This document shows positions 59,175 through 64,000 of a DNA stretch of 64,000 bases, in pieces; the stretch's first letter is position 1, and every line of letters begins with the position of its first letter. The stretch is from contig NZ_SHKR01000014.1 in assembly GCF_004217145.1 (NCBI RefSeq), positions 372,001-436,000 of the forward strand, given 5' to 3'. The position numbers and the translations under genes were made by a program. The notes below the pieces were generated by a model. It was given only the letters and a program-made list of their open reading frames with translations, made no database searches and had not been told where the DNA came from. Source of the stretch: Kribbella rubisoli (GTDB taxonomy: Bacteria; Actinomycetota; Actinomycetes; Propionibacteriales; Kribbellaceae).

Positions 59175-61760
59175 GTGCTGACTCCCCGCTCTCTGAAGAC
59201 CGAGTACGCCGTCCGACCGCTCGGTGTCGACGTGAACCGGCCGCGGTTCAGCTGGGTCGCCACCGCTCCCGGGTACGGCGCGACGCAGACGGCCTACCAG
59301 ATCCTCGTCGCGTCCGCGCCGGAGCTGTTGACTCCGGACAGCGCAGATGTCTGGGACTCGGGCAAGGTCGACTCGGCGCGGACCTTCGGCATCGAGTACG
59401 ACGGACCGACGGCGGCGCGGACGCGGTACTACTGGACGGTCCGGCTGTGGGACGAAGGCGCCGGCGAGTGGGCTGCACCGGAGTGGTTCGAGACCGGTCT
59501 GCGTGATGAGGGCTTCGGGTCGGCGCAGTGGATCGGCGGGGCGACCGACAGCGCTCCGCTGCTGCGGCGTGGGTTCGCCGTCGACGGGACCGTGCGCCGG
59601 GCGCGGTTGTATGCGAGCGGTCTCGGGTACGCCGACCTGCGGCTCAACGGGCAGGCGGTGACTGACGCCGTACTCGATCCCGGCTTCACGGCCTACGACC
59701 ATACCGTACTGTATGGTACGCACGATGTGACCGAGCTGCTCGTGCCCGGCGACAACGTGGTCGGGGCTGAGCTGGGGCGTGGGTTCTTCGGCCTGACCTC
59801 GGTCAATGTCTGGCGTTGGCATCAGGCGCCGTGGACCGCTGACCCTCGACTGTGCGCCCGGCTGGTTGTCGAGTACGACGACGGGCGCATCGACGAGATC
59901 GTCACTGACGAGTCGTGGCGCATCACCGGCGGACCGACGCTGTCCGACTCGCTCTATCTGGGCGAGACGTACGACGCCCGCCGCGCGCTGCCCGGATGGG
60001 ATGCGCCTGGCTTCGACGACTCGGCCTGGTCGGCGGCCGCTGTCGTCGAGGCACCGAAGGGGAAGGTGACTGCGCAGGCGCACGAGCCGATCCGGGTGGT
60101 CGAGACCGTGGATCCGGTCGACGTCTCAGAGGTCCGGCCGGGTGTGTGGATCGTGGACTTCGGGCGGACCGTTGCGGGCTGGACGAAGCTCTCCGTGACG
60201 GCGCCGGCCGGTACGACGATCAGCCTCACACACGGCGAGACGGTTGCTGATGGCAACGTGGTGGCCGAGAACGAGCACGTCGACGGCGACCGGATCCAGC
60301 GCGACGAGTATGTTGCGGCTGGCAACGGTGCTGCCGAGGTCTGGGAGCCGCGGTTCTCCTACAAGGGTTTCCGCTACGTGCAGCTCGAAGGCGCGCGGGC
60401 CGACGTACAGATGCGGGTGGTGAACTCGGACGTCAGCAGTGTGACCCGGTTCGCTTCGTCGCAGGCGCCGTACGAACAGTTCGAACACGCGATGCGGCGT
60501 ACGGTCCTGAGCAACCTGCACGGGATCCCGACGGACACGCCGTTCTTCGAGAAGAACGGGTGGACCGGCGACGCACAGGTGGGTTCGCCGACGATGCTGG
60601 CGACGCTCGACCTCGCGCGGTTCTTCACCAAGTGGCTCGGCGACATCCGGGACAGCCAGGCGGACACCGGGCAGTTGCCGGTGATCGTGCCGACGAGCGG
60701 CTGGGGGTTCACCGACCTCTCCCCGGCGACCGAGTGGCCGACGGTGTACCCGTTCCTGCTCCGCGAGATGTACCGCTGGTACGGCGATGAGCGGCTGCTG
60801 CGCGAGCACTGGGAATCGTTGACTCGTTATCTGTCCTGGGAGCTCGCCCGGGTCGAGGACGGGTTGTCGGTGAGCGTGCTCGGCGACTGGCTTCCGCCGG
60901 GTTACGGGAACGGTCCGGCACCGGAAGACCGGCGGCTGACGGGTGCGGCGTACCTGTATCGGGCGGTCGTGGTCGCGGCGGAGATCGGTGAGTTGATTGG
61001 GCAGCCCAACGACTATCGGAAGGCGGCCGGCGAGCTCGCGGACGGGTTGAACGCGGCATTCCTGGATCGCTCAACGGGACGGTACCGGTCGGCTGAGGAT
61101 CCGGATTACCGGCAGACGTCGAATGCCCTGCCGCTCGCGTTCGGGATCGTGCCGGACGACCTGGTTGCGCAGGTGGCGGCCGGGTTGGCCGCTGATGTCG
61201 AGGCGCGCGGGTTCCATCTCAACACGGGATGCCTGGGCGTCGGCGTACTGCTGCCCGTGCTGACTGCGCACGGGTACGGCGACATGGCAACGAAGGTCGC
61301 GCTGCAGCGGAGTTACCCGAGCTGGGGCTACTGGTTCGACCTCGGCGCGGACACGATGTGGGAGAAGTGGGAGGACGACTCGCGGTCGCGCAACCACTAC
61401 TTCCAGGGCACGGTCGTGCAGTGGATCTTCGAGAACGTCGCCGGGCTGCGCGTGGTCGACGCGGGCTGCGAGCGGATCGTGGTCCGACCGGATGCACGCG
61501 ACGAGGTGGACTCGGCGAGCATCCGGACCGAGACGATCCGCGGGCGGGTGTCGGTCTCCTGGCAGAGGACCGGTCGGGTGCTGTCGCTGGAGGTGCAGGT
61601 GCCGGTCGGTACGACGGCAGAGGTCCATGTGCCGTCAGCGGCTGCCGCGGACGTTGCCGCCGTACCGCAGTCGTTTGCGGGCGAGGCGACGTACGACGAC
61701 GGGTACACGATCTTCATGGTGCCGGCCGGGCAGTGGCACTTCACTAGTCGGTCGGCGTGA
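59175..61760 (+). CDS. Alpha-L-rhamnosidase, GH78
   Basis: This is a GH78 enzyme of about 861 residues that removes terminal L-rhamnose from plant glycosides and pectin. The N-terminal fibronectin-like block reads LGVDVNRPRFSWV. A jelly-roll domain carries RARLYASGLGYADLRLNGQAV. The (alpha/alpha)6 catalytic domain includes GIPTDTPFFEKNGWTGDAQ (acid residues) and GDWLPPGYGNG. The C-terminal Bac_rhamnosid_C part follows. No signal peptide, so the substrate is taken up or small. The leaderless promoter favours GTG 59175; ATG 59157 adds six residues. It overlaps trmB by 17 bp at the 3' end. Confidence 0.94.
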   Translation: MLTPRSLKTEYAVRPLGVDVNRPRFSWVATAPGYGATQTAYQILVASAPELLTPDSADVWDSGKVDSARTFGIEYDGPTAARTRYYWTVRLWDEGAGEWAAPEWFETGLRDEGFGSAQWIGGATDSAPLLRRGFAVDGTVRRARLYASGLGYADLRLNGQAVTDAVLDPGFTAYDHTVLYGTHDVTELLVPGDNVVGAELGRGFFGLTSVNVWRWHQAPWTADPRLCARLVVEYDDGRIDEIVTDESWRITGGPTLSDSLYLGETYDARRALPGWDAPGFDDSAWSAAAVVEAPKGKVTAQAHEPIRVVETVDPVDVSEVRPGVWIVDFGRTVAGWTKLSVTAPAGTTISLTHGETVADGNVVAENEHVDGDRIQRDEYVAAGNGAAEVWEPRFSYKGFRYVQLEGARADVQMRVVNSDVSSVTRFASSQAPYEQFEHAMRRTVLSNLHGIPTDTPFFEKNGWTGDAQVGSPTMLATLDLARFFTKWLGDIRDSQADTGQLPVIVPTSGWGFTDLSPATEWPTVYPFLLREMYRWYGDERLLREHWESLTRYLSWELARVEDGLSVSVLGDWLPPGYGNGPAPEDRRLTGAAYLYRAVVVAAEIGELIGQPNDYRKAAGELADGLNAAFLDRSTGRYRSAEDPDYRQTSNALPLAFGIVPDDLVAQVAAGLAADVEARGFHLNTGCLGVGVLLPVLTAHGYGDMATKVALQRSYPSWGYWFDLGADTMWEKWEDDSRSRNHYFQGTVVQWIFENVAGLRVVDAGCERIVVRPDARDEVDSASIRTETIRGRVSVSWQRTGRVLSLEVQVPVGTTAEVHVPSAAAADVAAVPQSFAGEATYDDGYTIFMVPAGQWHFTSRSA

Positions 61761-62451
61761 CCTTGATGTAGATGAGGTCGCGGACGTCGCGGCCCTCGGC
61801 CTGCGCGCGGGACTCGAACTTGGTCACCGGGCGCCACTCGGGACGTGGGGCCCAGCCGTCGTGCTGGTTGCGCAGGGCGGGCTCGGCTTCGCAGACCGCG
61901 AGCATGCGGTCGGCGTAGTCCGCCCAGTCTGTTGCCAGGTGCAACGTTCCGCCGGATCGGAGGCGGGAGGCAACCAATGCGACGAACGGCGCGCTGACCA
62001 AGCGGCGCTTGTGGTGCCGTTTCTTCGGCCACGGGTCGGGGAAGTAGATACGTACGCCGGCCAGCGTGGCCAGCGCGACGTGATCGCGGAGGAAGTCGAG
62101 CGCGTCGCCCTCGAGCAGCCGGACGTTGTCCAGGTCGTACTTCTCCACCCACAGCATCAGCTGTCCCAGGCCGGCCGGGTACACCTCGGCGGCCAGGTGG
62201 TTGACCTCGGGCGCGGCGACGGCGAGCTGCGCGGTGGCCTCGCCCATGCCGGAACCGATCTCCAGCACGGTAGGCGCTTCCCGGCCGAACCACTTGGCGA
62301 GATCCAGCTCACCCGGCGGCAGCTCCTCCTCCGTACGGCCGAGCTCCGACCAGTGCGTCTGCCAGACCCGCGTCTGCCCAGCCGTCATCCGAACGCTGCG
62401 CCGGACTGTGCTGAAGACTCCCGGTTGCCTGACGTGATCCACTGTTTCCAC
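61744..62451 (-). CDS. trmB: tRNA (guanine-N7-)-methyltransferase
   Basis: This enzyme methylates G46 of tRNA in the cytoplasm. It has 235 residues. The SAM site is VLEIGSGMGEAT, and the family signature is RIYFPDPWPKKRHHKRRLV. The block LHLATDWADYADRML and the end VTKFESRAQAEGRDVRDLIY are in place. The GTG at 62451 follows a TAGACT -10 box by seven bases, so the transcript is leaderless. The promoter overlaps the end of glnE. Confidence 0.96.
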   Translation of the reverse strand: METVDHVRQPGVFSTVRRSVRMTAGQTRVWQTHWSELGRTEEELPPGELDLAKWFGREAPTVLEIGSGMGEATAQLAVAAPEVNHLAAEVYPAGLGQLMLWVEKYDLDNVRLLEGDALDFLRDHVALATLAGVRIYFPDPWPKKRHHKRRLVSAPFVALVASRLRSGGTLHLATDWADYADRMLAVCEAEPALRNQHDGWAPRPEWRPVTKFESRAQAEGRDVRDLIYIKVTPTD

Positions 62452-62458
62452 CGCCAGG

Positions 62459-62464
62459 AGTCTA
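62459..62464 (-). promoter_or_regulatory. -10 box of leaderless trmB
   Basis: TAGACT on the minus strand is followed by seven bases and the GTG at 62451. It lies just after the glnE stop. Confidence 0.6.
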
Positions 62465-64000
62465 TTAGTCGTCCCAGAACAGGTGGGCGACGGTATTGTG
62501 GGCGCGGCGGGTGGTGCGGAGGTAGTCGTCGGAGAAGCGGCTGGATTCGCCCGGTGGATAGCCGCAGATCTGGGCGACCGCGGCGAGGTCGCGGGGATCA
62601 CGCGGCAGCGAGTCGCTCGGGCGGCCGCGGACGAGCATGATCGCGTTGCGGATGCGGGTCGCCATTTCCCATGCCGCGCGGAGCGTGTCGGCCTCGGTGG
62701 GGTCGACGAGGTTGGCATCCACGCCGGCGTACAGCGCTCCGAGCGTGCGCGTCGTACGGAGAGTGGGAACGCGGTGCGCCTCGCGGAGCTGGAGGAGCTG
62801 GACGGTCCATTCGATGTCGGCGAGACCGCCTCGCCCGAGCTTGGTGTGGGTGGCCGGGTCGGCGCCTCGCGGGAGGCGTTCGGCGTCGACGCGGGCCTTG
62901 ATGCGGCGGATCTCCATCACATCGCGCTCGCTGATCCCGTTCTCCGGGTAGCGAAGCGGATCGATCAGTTCGCGGAACGACTGGCACAGGTCGGCGTCGC
63001 CGCACAACGGGTCGGCCCGCAGCAGGGCTTGCGCCTCCCAGACCGCCGACCACCTGGCGTAGTACGAGGCGTACGACGCGAGCGTCCGAACGAGCGGTCC
63101 TTGCCGACCCTCAGGCCGCAGGTCCGCGTCGACCGCGACCGCAGGATCGGTACCTGGCAACGCCAGCAGGCGGCGCAGTTCGGTCGCGGCCTGCGTCGCG
63201 AAGTCCGTCGCCGCCTTCTCGTCCGCGCCGGGCTTCGGGTCGTGGACGAACATCACGTCGGCGTCGCTGCCGTAGCCGAGCTCGTGCCCGCCGAAGCGGC
63301 CCATCGCGACGATCGACATCCGCGTCGGCTCGGGCTCGCCCTTCGCGACGGCTCGCCGCGCGACCTCGAGCGCCGTGGTCAGCGTTCCGACTGAGATGAC
63401 AGTAAGCGCCTGACCCACGGTCTCGACATCGACGACGCCCGACAGATCGGCTGCGGCGATGCGGAACAGCTCCCGTCGGCGTACTGCTCGGATCGCCTGC
63501 ACTGCTGCCTCCGGTGTGTCCTGCCGACGGGCGGCGGCGGACATTTCAGCCAGCAGAGCGTCTTGAGTTCGCGGTGTGAGTTCGCGTTCGTCGGCGAGCA
63601 TCGCGGTCGCTTCAGGCGCGCGTTGCAGCAGGTCGACGGCGTACCGGCCGCTGGCCAGCAGGTGCGCGAGGCGTTCGGCCGAGGCCCCCTCGTCGCGGAG
63701 CTGGCGCAGGTACCACGGTGTCGAGCCGAGCGCGTCGGAGATCGTGCGGAACGCGAGCAGGCCGGCGTCCGGATCCGGTGATTCGGCGAACCAGCCGAGC
63801 ATCGCGGGCAGCAACGCCTTCTGGATCGACGAACGCCGCGACACTCCCTCGGACAGCGCCTCGATGTGCCGCAGCGCCGACGCGGGATCGGCGTACCCGA
63901 GCGCGGTCAGGCGCTGCCTGGCTGCCTCCGGCGTCAGGCGCACCTCGTCGCCAGGGATGCGCGCGACCGCGGCGAGCAGCGGCCGGTAAAACAGCTTCTC
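62465..64000 (-). CDS. glnE: Glutamine synthetase adenylyltransferase, 5' part outside the window
   Basis: This is the C-terminal half of GlnE, which adds and removes AMP on glutamine synthetase at the Tyr seen here in glnA. About 511 residues are visible; the frame runs off the right edge, starting with EKLFYRPLLAAVARIPGDEVRLTPEAA. The second nucleotidyltransferase domain contains GHELGYGSDADVMFVHD, with the catalytic aspartates. A helical end follows, with GRGGLADIEWTVQLLQL. Its stop lies 14 bp before the trmB start. It complements glnA at 11 kb. Confidence 0.95.
   Translation of the reverse strand, partial: EKLFYRPLLAAVARIPGDEVRLTPEAARQRLTALGYADPASALRHIEALSEGVSRRSSIQKALLPAMLGWFAESPDPDAGLLAFRTISDALGSTPWYLRQLRDEGASAERLAHLLASGRYAVDLLQRAPEATAMLADERELTPRTQDALLAEMSAAARRQDTPEAAVQAIRAVRRRELFRIAAADLSGVVDVETVGQALTVISVGTLTTALEVARRAVAKGEPEPTRMSIVAMGRFGGHELGYGSDADVMFVHDPKPGADEKAATDFATQAATELRRLLALPGTDPAVAVDADLRPEGRQGPLVRTLASYASYYARWSAVWEAQALLRADPLCGDADLCQSFRELIDPLRYPENGISERDVMEIRRIKARVDAERLPRGADPATHTKLGRGGLADIEWTVQLLQLREAHRVPTLRTTRTLGALYAGVDANLVDPTEADTLRAAWEMATRIRNAIMLVRGRPSDSLPRDPRDLAAVAQICGYPPGESSRFSDDYLRTTRRAHNTVAHLFWDD

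Noticed and set aside
1..64000. tRNA or rRNA genes
   Set aside because: No tRNA T-arm pattern or rRNA sequence was recognised in either strand by eye.

Overview
The window reads as chromosomal DNA of a high-GC actinomycete, best guess a soil or plant-associated member of the Propionibacteriales such as Kribbella. The clues are very high GC, GTG starts, WhiB, DUF4191 next to lipA, DUF6297, GlnR-type control of glnA, a mycobacterial-type adenosine kinase and many leaderless promoters (TANNNT placed 6-8 nt before the start codon). This placement is inference; there is no rRNA or marker gene to confirm it. No CRISPR array, tRNA, rRNA, insertion sequence or prophage was seen.

Layout. 1-9.1 kb: truncated sulfatase, membrane protein with an acidic tail, LysR regulator, a two-component system followed by an ABC-2 exporter, then lipA and its DUF4191 partner. 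9.2-12.7 kb: cyclopropane-fatty-acid synthase, RDD protein, and glnA behind a complete GlnR box. 12.7-21.5 kb: secreted BNR-repeat protein, three aldo-keto reductases with TetR and XRE/MmyB regulators and clear operators, a 0.6-kb non-coding element bounded by inverted repeats, and a secreted GH76 with LacI-type operators. 21.5-31.6 kb: DUF4234 protein, a decayed DUF2252 gene, SsuD-like monooxygenase, PGRP/amidase protein, MazG-like protein, PadR/HAAS pair, ABC ATPase with DUF6297, O-methyltransferase, adenosine kinase, SnoaL/TetR pair.

31.6-40.8 kb: the most interesting block. One operon with every start and stop overlapping encodes a cytoplasmic GH127 beta-L-arabinofuranosidase, a complete peptide-type ABC importer and a prolyl-iminopeptidase-like hydrolase, preceded by a perfect 15-bp inverted repeat over its promoter and followed by a GntR regulator. 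I propose that it imports and dismantles arabinosylated, proline- or hydroxyproline-rich glycopeptides from plant cell walls.

40.9-54.8 kb: Hen1-Pnkp RNA-repair pair, folE opposite a three-cysteine regulator, ybaK, GH32, Tat-exported phospholipase C, DAHP synthase behind an aromatic-rich leader peptide and attenuator, two copies of a small unknown protein family, paired CrcB fluoride channels and a WhiB protein. 54.8-64 kb: PLDc_N protein, a sulfonate-type ABC importer with a TauE exporter behind a Cys-ending leader peptide, GH78 rhamnosidase, trmB, and the 3' part of glnE.

The enzymes together (GH127, GH78, GH76, GH32, BNR protein, sulfatase) suggest life on plant or fungal polymers. Nitrogen (GlnR, glnA, glnE) and sulfur (leader peptide, importer, monooxygenase) regulation is visible directly in the DNA.
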